64,000 bases of DNA from Diplosphaera chodatii. Taxonomy: Eukaryota > Chlorophyta > Trebouxiophyceae > Prasiolales > Stichococcaceae. The first letter of the stretch is position 1. Every line of letters starts with the position of its first letter. The stretch spans positions 1,550,001 through 1,614,000 of the forward strand of contig JAALGY010000017.1 of the NCBI GenBank assembly GCA_032358165.1. The letters run 5' to 3'. This document shows positions 35,044 to 45,774 of the stretch, one piece after another. The notes beneath the pieces were generated by a model. It was not told where the DNA came from, searched no databases, and saw only the letters and a list, made by a program, of their open reading frames with translations. The position numbers and the translations under genes were made by a program.

Positions 35044-38000
35044 ATGTTCGGCCTGGCCGACGGTCTCAGCGGCCGTTCAGTGCCATGCACCGCCGTCAGT
35101 GTGGCCGAAGCTGAGTGGCGCACTGCCCTGGCGGAAGGACAGCGCGTGCAGCAGCGCGGGCCCCAGCAGCTGGAGTGGACCACGGCAGCCAGCAGTCGGA
35201 TACCGTCGCACGTCGTCATGAGTGACTATGGTCAAATGCAGTGCATGACCGGGCACGAAGCAGCATGGTCAGATTGGCAGCTGCAGGCGCCTGCACAGCT
35301 AGCAGGCTCCCACCTATCCGCAGATCGTACACCCCACGAGCCACATGCCGCCGGTTGGGACATGGTTCACCAGCCACAGCATTGGCAGGAGCACCAGCTA
35401 CAGCATCTGCAGGACCGGCAACAACTTCAGCTCCTGCTGCAGCAGCGCGGGATGCCATGTACCATAGACGGCATGCCTGCGACCAGGTTGCCAGGTGAGT
35501 ACTGTGAGTGATAAGTTGGACAGTGCCTGTCGTTTGTCACATTGCTGAAAAGTTCAGCTGACCAGATTCCATGCGTGCAATGCTTGCAGGAGCGGAACAG
35601 GTGCCACTTTTGCCGGGCTACGCACGCAAGCTTGTGTGCCAGTGGGTAGATGTTCCTGAAGACAGCATGGCACCAGAGCCGAGCAGCCTGGCCACTGTGC
35701 CGCACCAGCTCACGCCGTCCAACGCTGGGGAGACAGCGGCTGAGTTGCCTGGTGCAACTGGCGGCAGTGCGCGGGGGCAGCTGCCTGCACCTGAGCAGCA
35801 TGGCGGCAACACTGGTGTCGATACCGCAGCCGCTGTCAGCGAGAATGCAGAGCCGCGCCTGCAGCTGCTGCCTGCACCCTGTTCCCAGCAGCTGCGGTAC
35901 TCACCTCTTGACAGAGTGGAGGTGCTTCCAGACACCGTGATTGCAGCGGCCTCAGGGATAGCTGCCCCTGGCACTGCGGCCACACCAACAGCTGCGGCAG
36001 GGTTGGGCAGCGGCAGTTTTCCGCCAGCTGAGCACAACAGCATTCCTCGCAACGACGCGCCACCAGCTACAGTCGCACCGTCTGCGAGGCAGCACAGTCC
36101 TGCGGCACCACAGCTGCACCTACATGGTGCCCACGGGGCCGCTGCTTCATCAGCTGTGGCAGAACCTACGGCGTCGGCAGCACCAAATGCCATTGCGCCA
36201 CCACAGCCAGCCGCGGACCCTGTCCGCAACAGCAGCTCAGGAGCGGCAGCAGCAGCGGCAGTTGCACGCCCTGGCGTCCTGGCTCCACAGCAGCACGCTG
36301 CTGTCCAGCGCATGGACGAGCGGCCGTTGGTGCACGACAGAGTGCGGCCACAGCAGCAGATGGCGGCGCAGGAGCAGCTGCAGCCTGCCCGCACGCAGCT
36401 CCTGGCGGCTGACCGGCAACATGCACTGCCACTCGCTGGTCAGCAGCGTACACCGCCAGTGTATGGGCGTGCACCAGCTGGCCAGGCGCCTGCGACCATC
36501 ACGACTGGCCTGCCTGGCATGTCAGCCTACGGCTCGAGTTCGATGTCAGCAGCCACCTCTGATGAGGAGGAGGCCAATCAGCCCACGAGCGTCTCTATGC
36601 AGATGGACACTGCTGGGCCGCAAGGCCTTGTCAGCTACTCCGTGAGCTCAGGTGCAGCGGATCGCATGCACGGTCGCCTCGGACAGCTCAGCCTGCAGTC
36701 TGCCAGCCACGCTCCGCAGCACAAGACAGTCAGTCAGCCTGCGGAAGCCAGCTGCGGGGCGCCGAGCCTTCAGCACCTTGAGCATGCAGACCAGGATGGC
36801 CAACGGCGGTCCAGGCCCATGGAAGGCGTACATGAGGTCAGCCCTCATGCATCCACGCGACGGCTGCAGCTGGCATCAGCTGGACAGCTGCTTGCCGCTC
36901 CGTTCACGGTTACAACAGGCATGCGTGCAGCATGTGGCGCAGCACAACCTGACGAGGCAGCCGTCCCTGCAGCTCAGCAGGCAGAAGACGCTACAGCAGC
37001 AGATAGTGACACCTCACAGCCTGCTGGTCTTGGGCCCGCCGCTGTGCTGCCCCAGGCCACTGACACTGAACAGCTGCAGGAGGCGGATGCACGCGCCGGC
37101 GGTGACAGCAGCGCACCTCCCGTCAGCAGAGGAATGCTGCTGGCAGACGCCGGCGGCAGCACTGGCAGTGGAGTTGCCGAGCGCTGTCCCGCATCCAGTC
37201 AGCGGCTGCTGCAGCGGGTTCCCTGCAGTGAGGGGGTTGCACACGAAGCCGATGGTGACGGCGTCGCTGATGCCGCTGCTTGCTCGGGCCTAGCGCCGTG
37301 CGAGCTGTCAGTGGCTGCCTTGGCCGCCGGCCTGCCCTGCACAGAGCCCTTGGCGGCAGGCTTGTTCGCTAGCGGCCGCCCCAAGCGCACGCCCGGGGGC
37401 AACCTGGCCGATGTGCGATTTCTTGGCTCTTCTACCTTGCAGCATCTTATAGATGCTACTGTTCCACCTGGCTGTTCTAGCTCTGTTTCTGAGCAAATCA
37501 CAGCACGGTGGATGTTTAATGGCACACGGTGAATTTTAAACAACCCGCCGGTGCTGAGCCGACATGCTGGTGTCGCCTGCAGAATCTACCGCTGGCAGAG
37601 TTCCTGGACGACATTCGCAGCAACAGCCGCAAGTTCGAGGCCGACGGACGTGTGCTGCGGCTGAAGCAGTATCTGGGCATCACCGCCCGGCCGCCCATCA
37701 TCGATGCTGTGCTGGATGCGCTGGAGGTCAACACCCGCATCGAAGCACTGTACATCCAAAACTTCGAGGAGGTGCGACAGTTGGATGAAGCCAGGTATCC
37801 CAAGCATGAACACTGCGTTGGTCTAGCATGCTTCTCCCTGGTTCAGAACAGCCAGTGAACAGCCAGAAAACTCCGCGGCCTTCTTGGTGCAGTTGTGAAC
37901 AGCTGCTCTGCGACAATCGTGCACAGTCTGTGGCCCATTCTGCAGGGGATGTTTGACGCGCAGCTGGAGCACGTCACGCGTGTGCTGCAGCTGAAGCGGA

Positions 38001-39630
38001 TCTGGGCAATCAACGTTGGGGAAAACTTCCGGGTAACCGGCAGAGCCTGGCACGCCTTCTGCAACGCGCTCCCCGACACGCATGTCGGGTTCATGTACGT
38101 GTCCGAGCACCATCTGATGGGCTCCAACCTGAAGCTGAAGATGCGGGACCACATCCGTGCCAACCGCAAGTGAGTGCGATTCCAGCTGGCTGCTTTCCTT
38201 GCATACTAGCAGGGCGTTGACTTGAGACCGCCTTGTTGCTCAGCAAGATACAATAGCTGCAATATGGTGAAGCTGCTTACAACTGTTGCAATGGCATGCC
38301 TGTGCAGGAAGCTCCCTGACCTGGACCCAGATGTGGTTGCCGTCATCAAAAAGTGAGTTGGCACTCCTGCACTTCGTCATGTCAGCTGGACTGGCCCAAT
38401 CTTGCATGCTGCTGAGCTGCACGAGCTATGGAACCCATCATGCAAGCCCTCTTCTGCACACCGGACGGGCCTCACAGCTGGCTTTGGTGTGCGCAGCATG
38501 TGGTGGAACCCGTGCAACATGGGCGCAGGCGCCAGTGAGTCCTGTGGGGTCAAGTGTGGCGCCATGTGTACACAAATGTCAATTGTGGCTTCCTATGCCA
38601 GATCGTCCATCATGTTTGACTTACAACGCTCATCAACCAAACAGAGCGCCAGGAGAAGCAGCGCGCTGCAGAGGAGGCCAAGCATGCGGCCCGGCAGGCC
38701 GCGTCTGCGCACCGGCCGGGCTTCAACGTAGCCCACAGCCGCAGTACGTGGCAAGATCTTGACTGCTTGCATCCAGCCATGGTTTCTGTATTGGGCAGCT
38801 GCCCAACATGCCTGAGCCAATGTTTCTTCTCCGCATCACAGCATCTGCATGAAAGCTCAGCACACTGCGAGCAGCCGACAAACGGTTCGATGGCCTGTAC
38901 TCTGCATGACAGGGCTCACCATCCCCAGCCTGCAGCGCGCGGTGGCCGCGCAGCGCCTCCCTGGGGCAGCTGCTGCCATGCGCGCTGCAGAGGCGATGGC
39001 AGCACGGGCGCTGCGGCCGGACGAGAAGGTGCTCGCCCGGGAGGCGACCCAGGCGCTGTTTCAGCAGCCGGTCCGGGTCTCAACCTCTGGACGGGCCATC
39101 AAGCTGCCGGCTGTGTACCAGGCGGTGGCCTCCAACCGCAACATCAGCATGGTGGAGCAGGTGTGTGCAGTCCAAGCATTGGTCGCCCCATATCTCACGT
39201 GGGTGTGGGCGCCAAGTCGCCAAACACAGCATGGTGGCACGAGCGTGAGCACAACAGGGCGATGTCAAGCGAACGAGTGTCATGCATGTCACCTGTGCGC
39301 TGCAGACTGCAATATGCTCTTGTCCATTACGGGGGTACACCATCCTCACCCCAAACTTGCTGCAGGTAGCGCGTAGGCTGGCAGAAGCAGCTGCTGCCAG
39401 ACCAGCGAATGGGGCTCAGCAGGTTGCAGCCCAGGGCGCAGCTGCTGCCAGACCAGCGAATGGGGCTCAGCAGGTTGCAGCCCAGGGCGCAGCTGGGGCC
39501 AACCCCAGTGCAAGGGTTGCAGCCGCGCTGGACGCTGTGGCCCGCTCGCCACGCCGGCCGCGTGGCGGCAAGCCGCCGCAGCCCCGCCCTGCTGCAGCCC
39601 TGAACAGCCTAGCCACATCGCACTCTGCAG
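35044..39630 (+). CDS. Large locus, segment A: low-complexity N-terminus and conserved algal domain
   Basis: Probable exons: 35044 to about 35490, about 35588-37406, 37583 to about 37772, about 37950-38172, about 38308-38353, about 38493-38535, about 38650-38730, about 38912-39160 and 39366-39630. The first two encode about 750 residues of Gln/Ala/Pro/Ser-rich sequence with no fold visible, ending in a basic GRPKRTPGG. Then comes a folded unit: LPLAEFLDDIRSNSRKFEAD, LRLKQYLGITARPPIIDAVL, IEALYIQNFEE, IWAINVGENFRVTGRAW, VGFMYVSEHHLMG and MWWNPCN. I have met this pattern in algal and protist hypothetical proteins but know no function. A charged Glu/Lys/Ala helix and the repeat-bearing 39366 exon follow. 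The last exon ends phase 1 and fits the acceptor at 39794, so this is likely not the C-terminus. Confidence 0.6.
39393..39494 (+). repeat. Two perfect 51-bp tandem repeats
   Basis: Units 39393-39443 and 39444-39494 appear identical and in frame, giving two copies of a 17-residue Ala/Gln/Pro-rich unit containing ARPANGAQQVAAQGA. Confidence 0.9.
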
Positions 39631-39794
39631 GTGCCTGCACATGACGTCCATCCAGCATGATGGCATGTGCAATGCTGCGGTCGTTGGGACTCACCAGTGG
39701 GCCATCTGCTCCACAGACTCCAGAAGTCTGTCGCAGAAGCATGCAAAGCTATTCTTGGCACGATGTGTGCGAGATGCGCATTTGTGGCCTGCAG

Positions 39795-42700
39795 GTGGCT
39801 TGTCCCCAGCAGCTGCTGGAACGGCTGCAGTGCAGGGCAGGCACGTTGAAAGCCAGCCAGACGTGTCGCAACAGGCCTCTGGCACAGGCAGTCCGCAGCC
39901 ACTGGATATGGATGCCGCAGCTCAGAGCACGCAGCAGCGACCGTCTGGCCCGCCGCTGCTGTTTCGCATGGGCTGTGGCGGCAGCAGTGGCCGCGGCGGC
40001 AGCACGACAGCGCCCGCCCAGCGCAGGCAGCAGGCTGCGGGCACCCCCTACGGCGGCGTCAGCCTGTGTGGGCGGCAGCGCAAGCAGGTGGAGCTGTATG
40101 AGGCGGTGCCGAGCCATGTCGACTCGCAGCGGCTGCGGGAACAGCAACGCAGACAGGAGGGACAGCGGGCAGCACAGCTGGCCGCACGGCGCACGGAGCG
40201 TGCGGCCTTGGCACCGCCTCCACGGCCGCAGCCCCGCCAGCAGCAGCAGCCCACCCAGCAGCGGCGGCAGCGGCAGCTGAACGCTACAATGGGAGGGCAG
40301 CCGCCGGACCAACCGCAGGTGGTTGGCGGCACACCCAGATGCCAGCTCATGTCTGACGGCAGCCTCTGGTGGCGCATGCCAAAACTCTCCGGCCGGGGCG
40401 TGGAGCTTCCGAGCACAGCAGTGCGAGCGCTGGACCTGCCCCTCAGCACGCGTGCGACGTTTGTCCTGCCCGACGGCACGAGCTTCGAGTGCGGACTGAA
40501 GCGGCGCAGCAATGGTCAAGCTACCATTCCCGGCTGGGCAGCAAACGTGGCGCCGCCGTACCTGCAAGAGGGCGCTGTGCTGCGCCTGCTGGCAGAGCCA
40601 CGCCCCCGACAGCAGGACGCTCTGCGCTTGCACCTCAGCTGCCTGCTGCATGGCAGACCAGCCTCAGCCGCCACGGCCAATGCATCCGGTGCTCAAGTTG
40701 TGCAGCCAGCAGCACCACACATGCGAGCATTGCCCGCGCAGCTGGAGGCTGCCAGCAGGGGTGCTGGTGATGACCAGCATGCTGGTGGCGCACTGCTTGC
40801 TGCAGCAGAGGAGCAGGTGGGCTTTCTGTGCCAGCTCATGCCAGAAAGTTGCCAGCTGTCTGACTGGGAGCAAAGCTTGCTGGATCGCACAACACGTCAG
40901 CATCTGGGCACCGCTTGCATCGTCTCAGTGTGCACATCGAACGCTGCAGGTCTGCAGCCCCTCGGCCGCTGCAGCGTCGGCGGTGGGCCCTTCAGTGGTC
41001 TTTCAGCTTGGGAAGCACTACTCGGGCAGGAGTGTCAACGTTCCCTTTGCACATAAAGACCGATTCAGGGTGCCCAGTCACGGCAGTCTCATCTGCGTGC
41101 TGCCAAAGGGCAGAGAGGTGTCGTGCCAAGTTGACCGCAGCAAATTGCAGTTCCGCAAGGGCTGGGAAGCCATCTCAGCTGCGCTCAGGCTGTGTGCTGG
41201 CACCACATTGCAGCTGCAGCAAGAGCGGCCCAGCAGCCGCCGGTTTCACGTCGCCAAGCTATCTGCTGCAGCTGCAGCAGCGGCTCAGCAAGCAATGCCA
41301 CCAGCCGCAGCAGCAGCAGCAGCTGACGCTGCGGCCCCAGCTGGCGCCGACACAGGGGCTGACGAGCCTGCAGCCCAGCAGTTTGCAGCCCAGCTGGGCA
41401 TCACAGCCGCAGCAGCAGCATCAGCACAGGACGTTGCCGCTGCAGCACCGGTAGAGGAAGATGGCCCCGCCATCCTGCGTTTCAGGCTGTCACACAGCTA
41501 TGCGGGCGGTCGCTGTACGATTCCGGCAGCAGTGCGGCCCCGGCTGGAGGCCCTGCTGCCGGGATTGCGCAATATTCGACCCTTCAACCTGGTGCTCCCA
41601 AGCGGCAAGCAGCTGCCAGTGGCATACCGCCTGTCAGACGGCTGCATCCAGTGCGGCTGGTCAGCTGTGCACCGGGCGCTGAAGCTGCAGGCCGGCAGTA
41701 TGCTGTACTTCTGGCAGACCGCGCCGGGCGAGGTCCGCATCTCCAGGAAGCGTCCTGCTGCCACCGCTGCTCGGAGCAGCGCACCTGCACAGTCCAGCCC
41801 ATCAGCCCACGACGTGCTGCAGCAGCCGGATGGTCCTCCAGCACAGCTGCTCCAAGACCAGGTGCGTACAGTCTGTGAAGCCACTATGCCATGGGAGAGT
41901 TGCCACTCGTGCAGAAGTTCCACATGTGTTCCAGTGGTCACGGGTGAGAAGGCTGATTGCCCCGAGGCAGCATGTCACCCACTTCCAGTGTGCCATGCTG
42001 CAGGCCATGGACCTGGAGGCGCCATATTCTGGCTTCTCACAGCTGCACCACAAGTACAGCGGCGAGGTGCTGGTCACACCCACGCGGCTGTTTGCCGCTG
42101 ACACGCCTTGCACCCTGCAGCTGCCAGACGGCAGTCGCAGCATCTGCTTCTACCAAGGCGGCAGGCAGCGCCGGTTCGCTGATGGCTGGCCAGCAGTATC
42201 GGACGCACTTGGCCTGGCGCCCAGCGATGTTGTACAGATCAAGCAGCTGGCTGCTGGCTCCACCGAGCTCCTGATCACCAAGGTCCCTGCAGAAGTGGCG
42301 GCAGCAGCAGGCTTCAATGTCCAGCCAATGTCAGAGGCAGAGCGCATGCGGCGGTCGACCACAGTCTCCGTGGATGGCACAGTTTCGATGCCGCTGTCAG
42401 AAGCTGCCGTTGGGAAAGTGTCACCCTGGCTTGCTCCGGCAGCACTGCAGCTCTGGGGGGTGAGCGCCGAGAAAGCCTGCACGCTTCTGCTGCCCAGCGG
42501 AAGGCGGCATGAGCGCAGCATCTACAGGCAGCACCACAGCATCAACGGCACATTCAAAGGATGGGGCTCAGCCACTGCAGAGCTGCAGCTGCAAGCCGAT
42601 GACACCCTGCACATCCAAATGCTGCAACAGCGTCCGCTGCTGCTGCGGGTCTCCACCACTCGGACGGCGGCAGTCGCTGCACCGCCTGTTGGGCAGCAAC

Positions 42701-45559
42701 CAGGGTCTGGGGCAGCGGTGGCCACTGCATCAGCAGCGTCAGCAGATCGATCAGCAGCTGCGGGCAGCGCACCGCCTTCGGAACCAGCTGTCTGGCAGCA
42801 ATGGTGCCCTCTCCAGTGGGTCGGCACACGGCTGACAATTCCTGAGCGGCAGCACCTGTTTCCCATGGTCGGCACCGGGACTCGCGGCCGGCGGCCCTGC
42901 ACCCTGCTGCTGCCAGATGGGCAGGAGGTTGAGAGCTTTGCAGTGGCCCATGAGCAGACAGGAGTCTTCCTGTCAAATGGCATTGCTGCCGTCACAGCCG
43001 CAATGCAGCTTCAGCCAGGGAGCCTCCTGCAGTTTCGGCAGGATGCCCCCGGCAGCTGCCGCTTCCATGTTCAGAAGCTGCCGCCAGATGCCGCAACCAT
43101 TGCGCCGCTGCAAGACCATCGCTCGAAGGTCGTCGTGCTCCCCGATGGCACGGTCAGGTGGCCAGCGACTGCATACAACGTTATGGGGCTGCACATACCA
43201 GCTGCCGCTTCGCAGCACCTGCAGCTGTCTGCATGCCCTGAAGCAGTGTTCCAGCTGTCTGATGGCCAGCGCTTCGTTCGTGCGATCGCAATGCGGGGGA
43301 GCTGCGAAGTCCGTAGGTGGAAGCAGCTGGCAGTAGCTCTGCAGCTTACAGTCGGCGACTTACTGCACTTGAGAGTCAGCCAGCGTGTGCCGCTGCAGCT
43401 GCAGCTGCATGTCACAGATCCTGACGGCGTGCCCAAGCCAGTGGCCGCGGCAGGTCAGCAAGCGCAAGTGCCACAGTCGCAGCCGCTGGTCGATGCGGAC
43501 ACAGAACCAGCGGCAGCAGCAGCACCAGCAGCAGCACCAGATGCAGCAACAGGTCCAGTTGAGCTGGACGTCGCGTCGGCACCTGCGGTCGCACCTGGTG
43601 AAGATGCAGCTGGTGTCAACACGGCAGCAGCAGACAGCGCAGACATGGCTGCTTTCTCCGCGGCAGCACAGCACAGTTCTGGCCAGGAGCCATTCCAGCA
43701 TGGCGCAGGTGCACAGCCGCAGCTGCCTCATCAGCTGCCGCCTGAGGGCATGACACCTGGTGACCTTGGCTGCATGTGGTACAGGATTGTCATGCGTGCA
43801 GGCACTCACTGTTGACTGTCTTGTTCAAGGAATCTCAACCTGAACTGCCTCGTCATGCACAGGGTCACCCAGGAGCAGCGCGGACCCACATGGCTACGCT
43901 GCGGACGATGCTGCCAGTCTGCAGCCCCTTGTGCCAAACCAGGCAAGGCTGTAGTGTGCTAGATGGTGTGCAGGTGAACCTGGCGACTGAGACCATGGGC
44001 AACAAATGCTCACCATACATTGTTGCAGCAGTATGCCTGTGCAAGGTTCTTGTGCAGCAAATGCTTCTGCTTGTTGCCAGGTCCTGTATACCTCTGGTTT
44101 GGGTGGCTGCAGGACACTCCAGGCCCTGAACACCATTTGGATGCTGAACAGCTGGACGTTCCCCAAGCGACCAGTGCTGGCCTGGAGCTGCCATCATTGC
44201 CTGATGTGGAGGTAAGCAGGAAACGACCGCTGACGCCAGCTCACCATGGGCTGGCTAGCTAGCTGCTGAATCCTCATTGCACATGCATCAACAGCCTGCT
44301 GCATCGTGTTGCATTGCGTCTAGTCTTGATTGCTCAAACATTTGGCTGCGGCGTGTCTGAGCTGAGAATATCGGGCGCAGGTCGTGGACAGCACCTGGAA
44401 CAGACGCAGCCCATCTCCTGCCGATTCTGGCAAGGATTATGGTGCCTGCTCTGGCGAGGCTGCAACCCCATTGCCAACCGACACCGCGGCTGATGTGGCG
44501 TCCCCTGTCAGAGTGTCACCAGCCATGGCTCCAGTGGCAACGCTGCCCACGGCAGAGCCAGGTGCTCCAGATGCCAGCTGTCACCGGCAGGACGATGCGC
44601 CAGCCAGCCCTCGGCCAGAAACAGCAGAGCCGCCCCGCTCTCAGCAGCCGGCAGACAACAGCGACAGCGTCCCTCCGGCAGGACGGCAGGCGGACGCGGA
44701 TGCAGACGTGACCTCAGCAGGCCTGCAAGCGCCTGCTGCTGCCGCTGCTCAGCATGCTGTGCCAACAGCAGCAGATGAGGCCGGTCAGCAGGATGCGTTG
44801 CCGTCTGCGATCCACCCGTGGTCCAAGGCCACCATCCTGCCAGATGGCGAGGTCGAGTGGCGGGTGCCTAGCAGCGTGGCCCGGGTGCTCAGCCTGCCCA
44901 AGGCGGCGGTGCAGCAGTGGCAGATCTCCAAGGGCGTCACACCCTGCACGCTGGTGCTGCCAGGTGGCCGGCGCCATGAGACGCAGCTGTGTGCCAGAGG
45001 TAGCCAGCCCTCAGTGACAGGCTGGCAGGCGCTGGCAGCAGAGCTGGGCATTCGCCCCGGCAACGTCATCCGCATGCGGGCCGCGTACTCTTCGCCAGGT
45101 CAGCTGCAGAGTCCGCTCGAGCTGTACATCCGTGTCCAGCAGTCTGGCAGCGTGTCGCCGCAGCCAGCGGACCATGGTGCAGCAGCAGCGCCAGGTGAAG
45201 AGGCGGCAGCAGCCCCGCCACCTGCGGAGGCGCCCGGCCTGCCATCAACCGAAGCAGCAGAGCCTGCAGCTGCGCTGCCAGCAGAGGCAGACGGCGCACA
45301 GGGGGCCATGGCGGAACCTGACGCCCTGCAGCCGGTCGTCGTTGTGCCGACCTGGGGTGGCAACGGGCCCCGGACCCCGCCACGCAGCAGACGCGGCTGC
45401 TGGCGAGCTGAAGGCGGCCAGCCTGCTGCAGCGCTGGGCAGGCAGCGGCGTGGCCGGCAGAAGCGGGCTGCTGCGCCTGCCGCTGCCCGCCCCGCCAAGC
45501 GCATGCGCCAGCTGCAGGTGGCTGAGCTCCTCTGCCCCAAGTTGATTCAAGATGCATAG
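39795..45559 (+). CDS. Large locus, segment B: eight B3-like repeat domains
   Basis: Exons: 39795-40816, 40950-41861, 42004 to about 43760, possibly about 43871-43974, 44112-44210 and 44382-45517 (reading on would stop at 45559). Eight copies of a roughly 90-residue domain occur, each with an LPDG/LPSG/LPKG/LPGG-type hairpin and, about 25-35 residues later, a GW-x4-AL-x-L-x2-GD/GS-x-L element before a final strand. Approximate copies: 40338-40600, 40995-41260, 41470-41755, 42020-42300, 42358-42660, 42805-43083, 43123-43425, 44820-45135. This layout resembles the plant B3 DNA-binding fold. Linkers are Ala/Gln/Pro/Ser-rich. The segment ends in a basic region (GRQRRGRQKRAAA, RPAKRMRQLQ) suited to nuclear import. 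B3 identity is inferred; the repetition is seen. Confidence 0.65.
40338..45135 (+). repeat. Array of eight divergent protein repeats (B3-like)
   Basis: Paralogous domain copies within segment B. They are related at protein level only: the LPxG turn and the GW/AL/GD element recur, but DNA identity is low. This indicates old internal duplication rather than recent slippage. Confidence 0.65.
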
Positions 45560-45774
45560 CACCAGTAGATATGTGCCGTTTCACTGCTCACGAGACCCGG
45601 CATGTGTTGGCTGCCGACAGTGCATCAGCAATGGTCATGACTTGTAGGACGAGGAGCCTGCACCGCTCAGCGGTTGCACCGCAGACGCCTCAACGGTGGG
45701 CAGTCATGCTCCATGTGTGTGCTGACGCCAAGCATGTAATGTATGCTCATCTCGCACTGGCACCGGCGTCGCAG

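Noticed and set aside
35618..36394. 258-codon minus-strand open frame
   Set aside because: It is the antisense shadow of the low-complexity plus-strand exon; no motif or splice partner supports it.
39749..40651. 300-codon minus-strand open frame
   Set aside because: It lies opposite segment B coding sequence and results from GC-rich codon bias; the plus frame carries the repeat-domain pattern.
43874..43960. Cys-rich frame (TWLRCGRCC) suggesting a CW zinc finger
   Set aside because: Only in a frame that does not fit the neighbouring splice phases; the phase-compatible frame is a different sequence.
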